DNA of 12,469 nt from an uncultured Oscillospiraceae bacterium (GCA_934597585.1 CAKTSA010000044.1:1-12469), one strand, 5' to 3'. Counted from the first letter of the stretch, positions 1-8,771 are shown. Numbers and translations: made by a program. Notes: generated from the sequence alone by a model not told the origin.

Positions 1-16
1 CACATGTCTGCCATCT

Positions 17-22
17 TGTCAA
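17..22 (-). promoter_or_regulatory. -35 element of a leftward promoter (P2-like), -10 lost at window edge
   Basis: On the minus strand this is a perfect TTGACA. Only 16 bases remain before the window edge, so the -10 box falls just outside. Directly upstream (positions 27-51 on the plus strand) are three T-runs at 27-32, 37-41 and 47-51. Their centres are about 10 bp apart, which is the phasing expected of curved, UP-element-like DNA. The perfect -35, the A-tracts and a second promoter about 107 bp upstream make a strong constitutive promoter likely. The gene it serves is not in the window. Confidence 0.5.
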
Positions 23-100
23 CTACTTTTTTCATCTTTTTCGATGTTTTTCGTCGTCTCGATTTCGACCGGACAGCCGTCTCTCGCGGACAGCTAGGTT

Positions 101-129
101 AGATTACCACACTTCTTCCCCTTTGTCAA
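101..129 (-). promoter_or_regulatory. Leftward sigma-70-type promoter (P1-like)
   Basis: Minus-strand TTGACA (124-129) is followed after exactly 17 bp by TAATCT (101-106). The bases behind the -35 are A-rich on the minus strand (A-runs near 135-152), like an UP element. Transcription would start near 94 and run off the left edge, with no start codon plus ribosome site for a gene in the remaining 90 bases. Tandem spacing with the second -35 at 17-22 recalls rRNA operon promoters of Bacillota; that link is inference. Confidence 0.55.
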
Positions 130-266
130 CGCCTTTTTACCCCATTTTTCCATGTTTGATGACGTTTTCAAATTAATAAGTGTTGCTTATGCCTAGAATT
201 CACTTCCCCTTCTGTTTTGCACAAGTGCCCATCCCGTTTTTCGCCGCATCTTGTGGATTCTCCCTA

Positions 267-295
267 TTTACTTTCGCCCCACAAAGTAGTAAAGT
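267..295 (+). promoter_or_regulatory. Predicted promoter of the T-box/lyase transcript
   Basis: TTTACT (267-272, four of six matches to the -35 consensus) is followed after 17 bp by TAAAGT (290-295, four of six to the -10 consensus). This puts the transcript start near 302, about a dozen bases before the first paired base of T-box Stem I. The placement fits the leader better than any other hexamer pair I could find in 130-315, but each box is only moderately good. Confidence 0.45.
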
Positions 296-314
296 ATCGG
301 CAACAAAGTTTAAT

Positions 315-600
315 GGCGATGATGGACATCCAGTAAGATGCTGTGAAAATTCTTCTGCAGAGAGCGGCCGGTGGTGCAAGACCGCGGAGAGACAGCGTCC
401 CAATTACCGTCCTGAGCCGCGCCCCGAAGCTTCTTAGTGAGTGGTAGGCGGCGCCGGGTGCGCCCGATATCGCGCTGCGGATATATCACCATTTTTCAAT
501 GGCTGTATCCTATGAGGCCGCGCAAGCGGTAAACTGAGGTGGTACCACGGGTTTGACTCGTCCTCTGTGTCCTTTTGGGACATGGAGGGCGTTTTTTTAT
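315..600 (+). promoter_or_regulatory. T-box riboswitch, tyrosine (UAC) specifier
   Basis: All the main T-box parts can be placed. The Stem I base is GGC (315-317) with GCC (416-418). It is followed by a kink-turn made of GATGA (318-322) and TGA (413-415), then GGAC (324-327) with GTCC (409-412). The specifier loop has AGTA (332-335) on the 5' side and CAATTAC on the 3' side. An 8-bp helix follows (337-344 with 392-399), then the conserved AGAGAG bulge region and GGTGGTGCAAGACC apical part (359-383). Stem III is 479-510. The T-box sequence is TGAGGTGGTACCACGG (535-550), with a terminator at 559-598. Aligned to the glyQS layout from memory, the codon is UAC (405-407). The UGGN base is U543, which pairs with discriminator A73 as in bacterial tRNA-Tyr; bacterial tRNA-Trp has G73 and would need C. 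One oddity is that the base after the codon is C408, where a purine is usual. By the known T-box mechanism, uncharged tRNA-Tyr would allow readthrough into the downstream gene. Confidence 0.88.
559..598 (+). terminator. T-box intrinsic terminator
   Basis: A 14-bp hairpin (559-572 with 578-591, including a few G-U pairs) has a short TTTTG loop and is followed by seven T residues (592-598). It lies directly after the T-box sequence. The antiterminator formed around 530-565 would compete for its 5' arm, which is the standard T-box transcription-attenuation arrangement. Confidence 0.88.
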
Positions 601-627
601 TGTGAAATACGCGAAGGAGCGAGATAT

Positions 628-681
628 ATGACGATCCACATCGACACCAAGCGATACCCGCGGCGGCGGGAACATCGATAA
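628..681 (+). CDS. Possible 17-residue leader peptide or gene remnant
   Basis: An ATG at 628 is preceded by a textbook AAGGAG (614-619) at an 8-base spacing and opens an 18-codon frame: MTIHIDTKRYPRRREHR then TAA. The peptide is very basic (six Arg, one Lys, two His) and has one Tyr (TAC 655-657). It sits between the T-box terminator and the lyase, so it would be translated only from readthrough transcripts. It could be a leader peptide, the stub of a gene once governed by the T-box, or chance. I recognise no family. The ribosome site is the main support. Confidence 0.35.
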   Translation: MTIHIDTKRYPRRREHR

Positions 682-756
682 ACACAGAGGAACGCGCCGG
701 GCTGTGACGGCTATTGCACAGCACAAATGATTCTGAATTTTGAGGAGGAGCACACT

Positions 757-2205
757 ATGCCCGCCATTACTTTTTACAAGCACGAACCCATCCCCATGGA
801 GATGCACAAGGTGAAGATCGTTCAGCAGCTGCACCTGCTGCCCACAGAGCAGCGGCTGCAGAAGATGCAGGAGGCCGGATTCAACACTTTCCAGCTGCAC
901 AACAAGGACATCTTTCTGGATATGCTGACGGATTCCGGCGTCAACGCCATGTCCGACCGGCAGCAGGCCGCCATGCTGACGGCAGACGACGCCTACGCCG
1001 GATCGGAGACCTTCTACAAGATGCAGGCCAAGCTGCAGGAGCTGTTCGGCATCGAGCACTGCCTGCCCGCCCACCAGGGCCGGGCCTGCGAGAACATTTT
1101 GGCTACCCGGTTTGTCAAGCCGGGCAACTGCGTCATCATGAACTACCACTTCACCACCGCCAAGGCCCACATCACCCGTCTGGGCGGCCGCGTGGAGGAG
1201 CTGGTGAAGAAGGAGGGCCTGGAGAGCCGCAGCGACCTGCCCTTCAAGGGCGACATCGACCTGGACGCCCTGGCGGCCTGCATCCAGAAGGAGACGCCGG
1301 AGAACATCCCCTTCGTCCGGCTGGAGGCCGGCACCAACCTGATCGGCGGTCAGCCCATCTCCTACGCCAACATGAAGGCAGCCACCGCCATCTGTCGCCG
1401 CCACAGCCTGCTGACGGTGCTGGATGCCTCGCTGCTGCAGGATAACCTGTACTTCATCAAGACCCGTGAGGCGGGGATGCAGGACAAGTCCATCCGGGAG
1501 ATCACCCGCATGATCGCGGACCTGTTCGACATCATCTACTTCTCCGCCCGGAAGTTCGGCTTCGCCCGGGGCGGCGCCATCCTGGTGCGGGACGAGGAGC
1601 TGTTCCACTCCATGGAGGACCTGATTCCCATGTTTGAGGGCTTCCTCACCTACGGCGGTATGTCGGTGAAGGAGATGGAGGCCATGACGGTGGGCTTTGA
1701 GGAGACCATGGACATGGACGTGATCTCCCAGGGGCCCCAGTTCATCGACTACTGTGTGAAGCGGCTGGACGAGTACGGTGTGCCGGTGATCACCCCCGGC
1801 GGCGGTCTGGGCGCCCACATCGATGTGAAGGAATTCCTGCCCCACGTGCCCCAGAGCCAGTACTCCGCCGGCGCGCTGTCCTGCGCGCTGTACATCTGCG
1901 GCGGCATTCGCGGCATGGAGCGGGGAACGCTGTCCGAGGAGCGTGAGCCGGACGGCACCGAGCGCATCGCCAGCATGGAGCTGCTGCGCCTGGCCTTCCC
2001 CCGCCGGGTATTCACCCTGTCCCAGACGGAGTACGTCATCGACCGGGTCAAGTGGCTCTTTGACCACCGGGATCTGGTGGGCGGACTGCGGTTCGTCCAC
2101 GAGCCCGCCACGCTGCGGTTCTTCACCGGCGTGCTGAAGCCCATCGGCGACTGGCCGGAAAAGCTGGCCGCGGCGTACAGAGCGGATTTCGGTGAGGAGC
2201 AATGA
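757..2205 (+). CDS. Tyrosine phenol-lyase/tryptophanase-family PLP lyase
   Basis: A fold-type I PLP enzyme of the beta-eliminating lyase family, 482 residues, cytoplasmic. Known members split tyrosine or tryptophan to phenol or indole plus pyruvate and ammonia, and tyrosine phenol-lyase (TPL) is reversible. The N-terminal third is close to TPL (RLQKMQEAGFNTF, LLTDSG-like MLTDSGVNAMSD, DDAYAGSETFY). Compared with Citrobacter TPL from memory, the kept residues are Tyr80, the HQGR phosphate loop (106-109), Thr133/134, Asn194, Asp223, Ser263, the Schiff-base Lys266, Arg411 and Phe455/456. Arg389 in MERG matches TPL Arg381, which binds the phenol hydroxyl and is absent from tryptophanases. Changed residues are Leu226 for the PLP-contacting Arg217, Arg265 for Lys256 and Phe267 for Asp258. 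The start at 757 is chosen over an in-frame ATG at 727 because GAGGAGG (742-748) precedes it. The gene is alone downstream of a tyrosine T-box. The family is secure; the substrate and direction are not. Confidence 0.9.
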   Translation: MPAITFYKHEPIPMEMHKVKIVQQLHLLPTEQRLQKMQEAGFNTFQLHNKDIFLDMLTDSGVNAMSDRQQAAMLTADDAYAGSETFYKMQAKLQELFGIEHCLPAHQGRACENILATRFVKPGNCVIMNYHFTTAKAHITRLGGRVEELVKKEGLESRSDLPFKGDIDLDALAACIQKETPENIPFVRLEAGTNLIGGQPISYANMKAATAICRRHSLLTVLDASLLQDNLYFIKTREAGMQDKSIREITRMIADLFDIIYFSARKFGFARGGAILVRDEELFHSMEDLIPMFEGFLTYGGMSVKEMEAMTVGFEETMDMDVISQGPQFIDYCVKRLDEYGVPVITPGGGLGAHIDVKEFLPHVPQSQYSAGALSCALYICGGIRGMERGTLSEEREPDGTERIASMELLRLAFPRRVFTLSQTEYVIDRVKWLFDHRDLVGGLRFVHEPATLRFFTGVLKPIGDWPEKLAAAYRADFGEEQ

Positions 2206-2228
2206 CAGGCCTTTTGCGCCTACCGTGC

Positions 2229-2320
2229 GGCGGGGTGAGGGCACCCCGCCCTACGAAAGCGATACCGGAAAATATCCGTAGGGCGGCCTGCCCTCAGGCC
2301 GCCGCGCGATACCCGTTGCG
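2229..2320. repeat. Paired GC-rich hairpin repeat (CTAC/GTAG-ended)
   Basis: Two perfect 9-bp hairpins face each other. One is GGCGGGGTG/CACCCCGCC (2229-2237 with 2242-2250), followed by CTAC. The other is GTAG followed by GGCGGCCTG/CAGGCCGCC (2282-2290 with 2295-2303). A 24-base A-rich centre lies between the CTAC and GTAG. The tail TACCCGTTGCG (2310-2320) recurs at 6793-6803 beside another repeat, tying this unit to the same dispersed family. It resembles small non-autonomous palindromic elements. It lies just past the lyase stop and lacks a T-run, so it is not itself an intrinsic terminator. Confidence 0.6.
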
Positions 2321-2337
2321 CCATTACGACAGCAAGC

Positions 2338-2388
2338 CCCCTCTCAGTCACCTGCGGTGACAGCTCTCCCAAAGGGAGAGCCAAGGGC
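2338..2388. repeat. Dispersed double-hairpin repeat
   Basis: Two adjacent hairpins: GTCACC/GGTGAC (2347-2361) and GCTCTCCC-AAA-GGGAGAGC (2363-2381), flanked by CCCCTCTCA and CAAGGG. I recognise this sequence type as a common interspersed repeat in gut Clostridia genomes (recollection, not a search). No coding function is apparent. With the unit at 2229-2320 and the terminator at 2427-2462, it fills the 255-base gene-free stretch between the converging transcripts. Confidence 0.55.
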
Positions 2389-2426
2389 GGGGCTCTGCCC
2401 CTCCCCTACACACCAAGCGCTGAACG

Positions 2427-2462
2427 AAAAAAGGATGCAAGCGAAAGCTTGCATCCTTTTTT
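2427..2462. terminator. Bidirectional intrinsic terminator
   Basis: A perfect 10-bp stem GGATGCAAGC/GCTTGCATCC (2433-2442 with 2447-2456) has a stable GAAA tetraloop, with six A residues before it (2427-2432) and six T residues after it (2457-2462). It can therefore stop rightward transcription from the lyase and leftward transcription from the HAD gene. Its right arm touches the HAD stop codon (2461-2463), so the leftward hairpin begins directly at the end of translation. Confidence 0.9.
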
Positions 2463-3141
2463 ATACAATATCATACAGCTGCCGCAGGTCGTCGATCTCG
2501 TAGTCGATGCGCACGTCGGCAGGCCGGGGTGTGTGCTTGGGATTGTACCAGCAGCAGGGCAGGCCGTAGTTGTTGGCGCCCCGGATATCGCTGGAGATGC
2601 TGTCGCCGATCACCAGGCAGTTGTCCTTGGTAATGCCGTCGATGTGGGCGAAGACGTAGTCAAAGTACGCCGGGGAGGGCTTGGCAGCGCCCGCCTCCTC
2701 GCTGATGAAAGCGGCGGTGATATCGGGGACGATGGGACTTTTCGCCAAGCGGCCACGCTGGACAGAGGCCACCGCGTTGGTGACCAGATACAGCTTATGG
2801 CTGCGGGCCAGGGTGTGGCACACCTCCTGGGCGTAGGGCAGCATAAAGGCGCACTGACTCAGGGTATGGAGGTGCAGGGCGTTGCAGCCCTCGGCATCCC
2901 GGTCCAGGCCCATGGCCGACAGAAAGTTGCGGAAGCGCTGCACCACAATAAACTCCTTGGTATATTCGCCCCGGTCAAAGGCCGCCCACATCTCGTTGTT
3001 GCAGCGCTCGTAGAGCGCAAATGTCTCGTCGCTGTCAGGGATGTCGAACTGGCGGCAGATCTCGTGGAACGCTTTGCGGTTGGCTTGGTCGAAGTTGAAC
3101 AGGGTGTTGTCCGCGTCAAACAGTAAGTAGGGGTATTTCAT
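2461..3141 (-). CDS. YjjG-type HAD-superfamily hydrolase
   Basis: A 226-residue cytoplasmic HAD phosphatase, usual length for subfamily IA. The motifs seen are: I DADNT with nucleophile Asp9 and acid Asp11; II Thr121 in LVTNA; III Lys154 in AKPSP; IV GDSISSD with Asp180 and Asp185. The helical cap between motifs I and II (about 16-95) and the tail GANNYGLPCCWYNP match the YjjG/YfnB group, whose E. coli member is a pyrimidine nucleotide (dUMP) phosphatase. The substrate here is inferred only from that. The ATG at 3141 is chosen because it gives the nucleophile motif at residue 9 and has AAAGGA upstream. It starts 11 bases after the EFR1-type gene and is probably the last gene of a leftward operon ending at the 2427-2462 terminator. 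Confidence 0.88.
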   Translation of the reverse strand: MKYPYLLFDADNTLFNFDQANRKAFHEICRQFDIPDSDETFALYERCNNEMWAAFDRGEYTKEFIVVQRFRNFLSAMGLDRDAEGCNALHLHTLSQCAFMLPYAQEVCHTLARSHKLYLVTNAVASVQRGRLAKSPIVPDITAAFISEEAGAAKPSPAYFDYVFAHIDGITKDNCLVIGDSISSDIRGANNYGLPCCWYNPKHTPRPADVRIDYEIDDLRQLYDIV

Positions 3142-3152
3142 GGTTGGTTCCT

Positions 3153-3971
3153 TTATACAAATCGTGCGTTTTCCGCCGGGCGGGCATAGACCTCCTCCAG
3201 TTCGCTCTTGTGATAGAGGTAGCCTGGGTCGTCGTAGTATTTGGCTCCGGCGGGACAGCCCTTGACGCAGGCGCAGCACTTGATGCAGATGCCGGGCACC
3301 TGGGACGGGTCAACCGGGTCGATGCTGCCCATGGGGCAGTGGGCGGCGCACCAGCCGCAATTGCCGCATTTGGTCCTATCCGTCTTGGGCTTCACCTTCA
3401 GGATATTGATGGGGTTCCCGTGGCGGTCGCGTGGCGTATAGTAGGGGCGGATGGGGTCGCAGCCGCCTACGGTGACGGGCGTGGTATCCCCCGCCGCCAG
3501 ACGGGCGGCGATATGGTCGGCAAAGGCGTCCATCTCCGCCATATCGGCGTCGTTGGGACGGCCCGCGCCCAGCGTGCGGGAGAAGCTGTGCTCCCCCACA
3601 AAGGCCGCGCCTGCCACGCAGGTGAAGCCGTCGGCGGCCAGCAGCTTACTGAGCTCCATCAGGGCGTCGTCATAATCCCGGTTGCCGAACAGCGCCACGG
3701 GAACGGCCAGCGCTCCCGCGCCGCGGACCATATCCCGCAGGTAGGGCATCAGCAGATTGGGCACCCGGCCTGCGTAGGTGGGACAGCCCACCACCGCCAG
3801 GTCGCCCGCCGGGATGGTCAATTCCCGCTTCCGGGCGTCGGGCAGGGTATAGCTGTACTCGGCGTACTGCGCCCCCAGCTTGTCCGCCAAACGGCGGGCA
3901 ATGCGGCGGACGGTCTTTTCCGTGGTGCCGGTGCCGCTGAAATACACGGCGTGGACGGTGGAAATGGACAT
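3153..3971 (-). CDS. EFR1-type flavodoxin-ferredoxin fusion protein
   Basis: A 272-residue soluble electron-transfer protein. Residues 1-165 form a flavodoxin-like domain with an FMN phosphate loop FSGTGTTEKT (11-20), a VGCPTYAGRVP segment (61-71), and a GNRDYDDALMEL segment. Residues 195-245 carry two classic CxxCxxCxxxCP ferredoxin motifs (Cys202/205/208/212 and Cys229/232/235/239), enough for two [4Fe-4S] clusters. This architecture is that of the EFR1 family found in strict anaerobes; the physiological partner is unknown. The start is well supported by AGGAGGGG (3977-3984). It lies 31 bases after the four-Cys gene and 11 before the HAD gene, so it is probably cotranscribed with both. Confidence 0.9.
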   Translation of the reverse strand: MSISTVHAVYFSGTGTTEKTVRRIARRLADKLGAQYAEYSYTLPDARKRELTIPAGDLAVVGCPTYAGRVPNLLMPYLRDMVRGAGALAVPVALFGNRDYDDALMELSKLLAADGFTCVAGAAFVGEHSFSRTLGAGRPNDADMAEMDAFADHIAARLAAGDTTPVTVGGCDPIRPYYTPRDRHGNPINILKVKPKTDRTKCGNCGWCAAHCPMGSIDPVDPSQVPGICIKCCACVKGCPAGAKYYDDPGYLYHKSELEEVYARPAENARFV

Positions 3972-4002
3972 GGTGACCCCTCCTTCTCTCCTGTGGACGC
4001 TG

Positions 4003-4215
4003 TCAGACCTGGAAATCCTCCGGCGTCAGCTTGGATGTGTTCAGTTCCGCGGGCCGGGGCGGCACACGGCGCATGGGATCGTAGCGGAAGGCGGGACACT
4101 TATCCATGTCCTCCACCACGCCCCGCTTGACGCAGGCCACGTGGTTTTCGTCAATGCGGGCGCCCCGGGCGCAGTAGGCGCAGCGGGGCTCGATATTCTT
4201 GCGGAACAGCTTCAC
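4003..4215 (-). CDS. Small four-cysteine conserved hypothetical protein
   Basis: A 70-residue protein beginning with GTG at 4215, preceded by GGGAGGGAG at a good distance. It has four cysteines (Cys12, Cys15, Cys28, Cys40) in a CxxC-x12-C-x11-C pattern, followed by FRYDPMRRVPPRP. That suggests a zinc or iron site, or a small rubredoxin-like or zinc-ribbon fold. I recall similar short proteins with a YDP-RVPPRP tail in Clostridia, but know no function. It has no signal peptide or membrane segment. It sits 25 bases after the Clp gene and 31 before the EFR1-type gene, in the same operon. Codon use is GC3-rich like its neighbours, which supports it being real. Confidence 0.8.
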   Translation of the reverse strand: MKLFRKNIEPRCAYCARGARIDENHVACVKRGVVEDMDKCPAFRYDPMRRVPPRPAELNTSKLTPEDFQV

Positions 4216-4240
4216 GGTTCTCTCCCTCCCTATTGCGGCC

Positions 4241-6583
<2,343 letters not shown>

Positions 6584-6695
6584 ATGGTTCCTCCAAATCA
6601 GAAACTGGCGCGAGCGTTCTTGCGCCCACGGCCAATAGAATTGCGGTTTTCAGGGTAGTTTCGCGCCGCCGTGCGGCAGGTTCGGTGATCGGTTC

Positions 6696-6780
6696 GTAGG
6701 GGCCGGCGTCCTCGACGGCCCGCACGGTATACGAGGGCATTTCCGGTAAGCGACGGGGCGTCGGGGACGCCGCCCCCTAC
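6696..6780. repeat. 85-bp palindromic intergenic repeat, copy 1
   Basis: Begins GTAGGGGCCGGCGTCC and ends GGACGCCGCCCCCTAC, imperfect inverted ends of about 22 bp around a 41-base core. Copy 2 at 11375-11459 has the same length and differs at six positions by my count. It occupies the 238-base gap between the CvpA and Clp genes, and is followed by TACCCGTTGCG (6793-6803), also present at 2310-2320. There is no T-run, so intrinsic termination is not evident. The rest of the gap (6584-6695 and 6804-6821) shows nothing I can name apart from the Clp ribosome site. Confidence 0.8.
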
Positions 6781-6821
6781 AACGGCTTATCGTACCCGTT
6801 GCGTTATTTTCCCACACCCGC

Positions 6822-7493
6822 TCATCCCAGCATGGCGATGATGTCCATGGGGCTGTGCTGGGTGAAGTATTGCAGAAGGTACGTATGGCGCAGCGTGGCG
6901 GGGTCCACCAGGCCGGTCCACTGGAGCACGCTGGCGGCGGCAAACATGGCCAGAACACCCAGGCACAGGCCCAGGGCCGCACCGGCCAGCCGGTTCAGCG
7001 CGCCCAGCACCGGGGCCCGCTCCGCCAGGCGCAGGGGGCTGGTGATAAGCCGCAGCAGCAGCGTCAGCACCAGAAACGACAGCAGGAACAGCACGCCGTA
7101 CACCAGCGAGCGCACCATACCGGCCACAGCGCCCTCCAGCATGTTCTTGCCGGCCTCCACGGCGCTGTCCATGGCCTTTCTGGCGATGCCGGTGATGGCG
7201 TCAAAATCCACCAGGCCGGCCAGTGTTTCGTTGTCAGACGCGGCGGCGGCGCTGATGGCCTCGTCGCTGCGGCCGTCGGTCAGGCGGTCCAGCATATACT
7301 GCTGGACGCGGGGCGTAACCCACTCGGTGACCGGGTCGGCCAGGGTGTTGGCCAGAATGCCGCTGCCCAGCAGGGCTGCCACCAGGATCACCACGCTCAG
7401 CAGCGTCCGCAGGAAGCCCCGGGCGCCGCCGATGATCAGGCACAGCAGCAGTATCGCCGCAACAGCCAGGTCAAAAATGAGAGAAATGGACAT
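6822..7493 (-). CDS. CvpA-family membrane protein
   Basis: A 223-residue membrane protein with four hydrophobic segments at about 5-23, 30-48, 124-150 and 165-190. Two are separated from the other two by a hydrophilic, probably helical stretch (about 52-120). The N-terminal pattern (FDLAVAAILLLCLIIGGARGFLRTLLS) is the hallmark of the CvpA family, first linked to colicin V production and later to cell-envelope stress. The molecular role is unsettled. The ATG at 7493 follows AAAGGAGA. It begins 17 bases after the DUF5711-like gene and is probably cotranscribed with it, so a joint envelope role is possible but unproven. Confidence 0.85.
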   Translation of the reverse strand: MSISLIFDLAVAAILLLCLIIGGARGFLRTLLSVVILVAALLGSGILANTLADPVTEWVTPRVQQYMLDRLTDGRSDEAISAAAASDNETLAGLVDFDAITGIARKAMDSAVEAGKNMLEGAVAGMVRSLVYGVLFLLSFLVLTLLLRLITSPLRLAERAPVLGALNRLAGAALGLCLGVLAMFAAASVLQWTGLVDPATLRHTYLLQYFTQHSPMDIIAMLG

Positions 7494-7510
7494 AAGGGTC
7501 TCCTTTTGCC

Positions 7511-8713
7511 TTACGGCAGATACAGCGACGCGCCGGCGGCGCCCGCCAGGACGGCGCTGCCGTCGTCACGCATCAGAACGGCCCGGGCATCGCTGACGTC
7601 CGGCAGGGTGGCCACCTCGGTGAGATACTTGTCGTAGATGGTCAGCCGGTCGCTGAACAGCACGGCCACGTAGCGGCCGGCGGTGGACATATCCAGCACC
7701 TCGCCGTCGATATCGCGGCCGCCCAGCTCGTTGCCGTCGTTGTCCACGGTGATCAGGCTGGCGTAGCCGCCGGATTTATAGCGGCTGAGGAGCAGAGCGG
7801 CCCAGCCGCCGTCTCCCACCGCGCAGCGGCGCAGAAACTGCCCGCCGTAGGAATAGGATGCCTTCAGGGCGCCGCCGGTATCCAGCAGGTACAGGCCCTG
7901 CTCCGTGACGGCGCAGAACTCCCGCTGCATGGTCTCCAGGGCGTAGACCACGCCGCCGGCCACCGGGTTGGCGGCCAGCTCCTTCTCGCTGTCGGTGTGA
8001 TACAGCACCAGGAAGCTCTGGAACTTGCCGTCCTCCTGGCCCATGGTGACGGCGGCCAGGGTCCGGTCGTCCCGGCCCAGGGCGGCGGTCATGACAAAGC
8101 GCTGGGCGGAGTTGTAGGTGAATACAGGCTCCCCCTTGCTGTCCCAGACGGTGACAGCGGCCTTAGCGCCGCTCCTGTTATAGGCGGCAGTCACGTATCC
8201 ATGGGGGTTGACGGTGACGGAGATCAGCTCGCCCTCCATCTCCTGCTGCCAGCGCAGGCCCTTGCTGTCCAGCACGTACAGGGCTGTGCCGCCGATATCA
8301 TAGGCCGCGGCCACGTCGCCGCCGGACACCAGATCCGGGTGCAGGAAGCGGACGCTGTTCTGATACAGCACCTGGCTGCGCTCGTCCAGCACACGCACCT
8401 GATTGGCGGCCACCGTCACCAGGCTGCCGTTGAGGGCTGCAAAGCGGCTGGTGGCGTCGTTTTCATAGTAATAGAGCCTGGCGCAGCCGGTCTCGTCCTT
8501 TTCGGCCCGGGCGTAGATGACGCTGCGGCGCAGGCCGTCAAAGCTGTTGGCGTCCCACAGAAGGGCGGCGGCCACGATGCCCAGCACGACCACCACCGCC
8601 AGGGTCAGCCACAGCCATTTGCGGGGCTTTTTCCTCTGGCGCAGGCGGCGGGGCTGCTCCTCCTGCAGGTCCCCCTGGGGGAGATCATAGATGCTCTGGG
8701 TGTCTTTTTTCAT
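7511..8713 (-). CDS. DUF5711-like single-pass membrane protein
   Basis: A 400-residue protein with a short basic cytoplasmic tail (RRLRQRKKPRK, 22-32), one transmembrane helix at about 33-53 and a long extracytoplasmic part. That part is made of repeated beta-strand units (for example VLDERSQVLYQN, YVLDSKGLRWQQE, VWDSKGEPVFTYN, LLDTGGALKASYS), which suggests a beta-propeller. This layout matches the DUF5711 family of Bacillota; no enzymatic residues are evident and the function is unknown. ATG 8713 is chosen over an in-frame ATG at 8764 because GAAAGGA lies just upstream, the upstream extension is low-quality, and it overlaps an inverted repeat. It precedes the CvpA gene by 17 bases. Confidence 0.82.
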   Translation of the reverse strand: MKKDTQSIYDLPQGDLQEEQPRRLRQRKKPRKWLWLTLAVVVVLGIVAAALLWDANSFDGLRRSVIYARAEKDETGCARLYYYENDATSRFAALNGSLVTVAANQVRVLDERSQVLYQNSVRFLHPDLVSGGDVAAAYDIGGTALYVLDSKGLRWQQEMEGELISVTVNPHGYVTAAYNRSGAKAAVTVWDSKGEPVFTYNSAQRFVMTAALGRDDRTLAAVTMGQEDGKFQSFLVLYHTDSEKELAANPVAGGVVYALETMQREFCAVTEQGLYLLDTGGALKASYSYGGQFLRRCAVGDGGWAALLLSRYKSGGYASLITVDNDGNELGGRDIDGEVLDMSTAGRYVAVLFSDRLTIYDKYLTEVATLPDVSDARAVLMRDDGSAVLAGAAGASLYLP

Positions 8714-8746
8714 GGTCCTTTCGCCCCCCTTTCTGTACCGATAAGG

Positions 8747-8771
8747 GCCCTTTATGTACCCCATAAAGGGC
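8747..8771. repeat. Perfect 10-bp inverted repeat in the truA-DUF5711 spacer
   Basis: GCCCTTTATG and CATAAAGGGC are separated by TACCC. The neighbouring TTTATGTACC (8751-8760) is repeated at 8773-8782, so the spacer has nested direct and inverted repeats. On the minus strand, the direction of transcription, no T-run follows the hairpin, so simple termination is unlikely. It may be an mRNA processing or partial attenuation structure between truA and the next gene, or a small repeat remnant. Confidence 0.5.

Noticed and set aside
180..437. An 85-codon plus-strand open frame upstream of the lyase
   Set aside because: It overlaps the predicted promoter and Stem I of the T-box, whose bases are explained by RNA structure. 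It has no ribosome site and its codon use is unlike the neighbours.
405..543. Tryptophan-specific T-box (which would fit a tryptophanase)
   Set aside because: No UGG lies at the specifier position, and the T-box UGGN base is U, which pairs with A73. Bacterial tRNA-Trp has G73.
727..756. Upstream ATG extending the lyase by ten residues
   Set aside because: It has no ribosome site, whereas a strong GAGGAGG lies inside the extension at the right distance from the ATG at 757.
496..2244. A 582-codon minus-strand open frame opposite the lyase
   Set aside because: Same antisense GC-rich artefact; it also runs through the T-box terminator and shows no recognisable domain.
6696..6780. The 85-bp repeat as an intrinsic terminator for the CvpA operon
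   Set aside because: The stem is strong but no T-run follows on either strand. Termination there cannot be argued from sequence.
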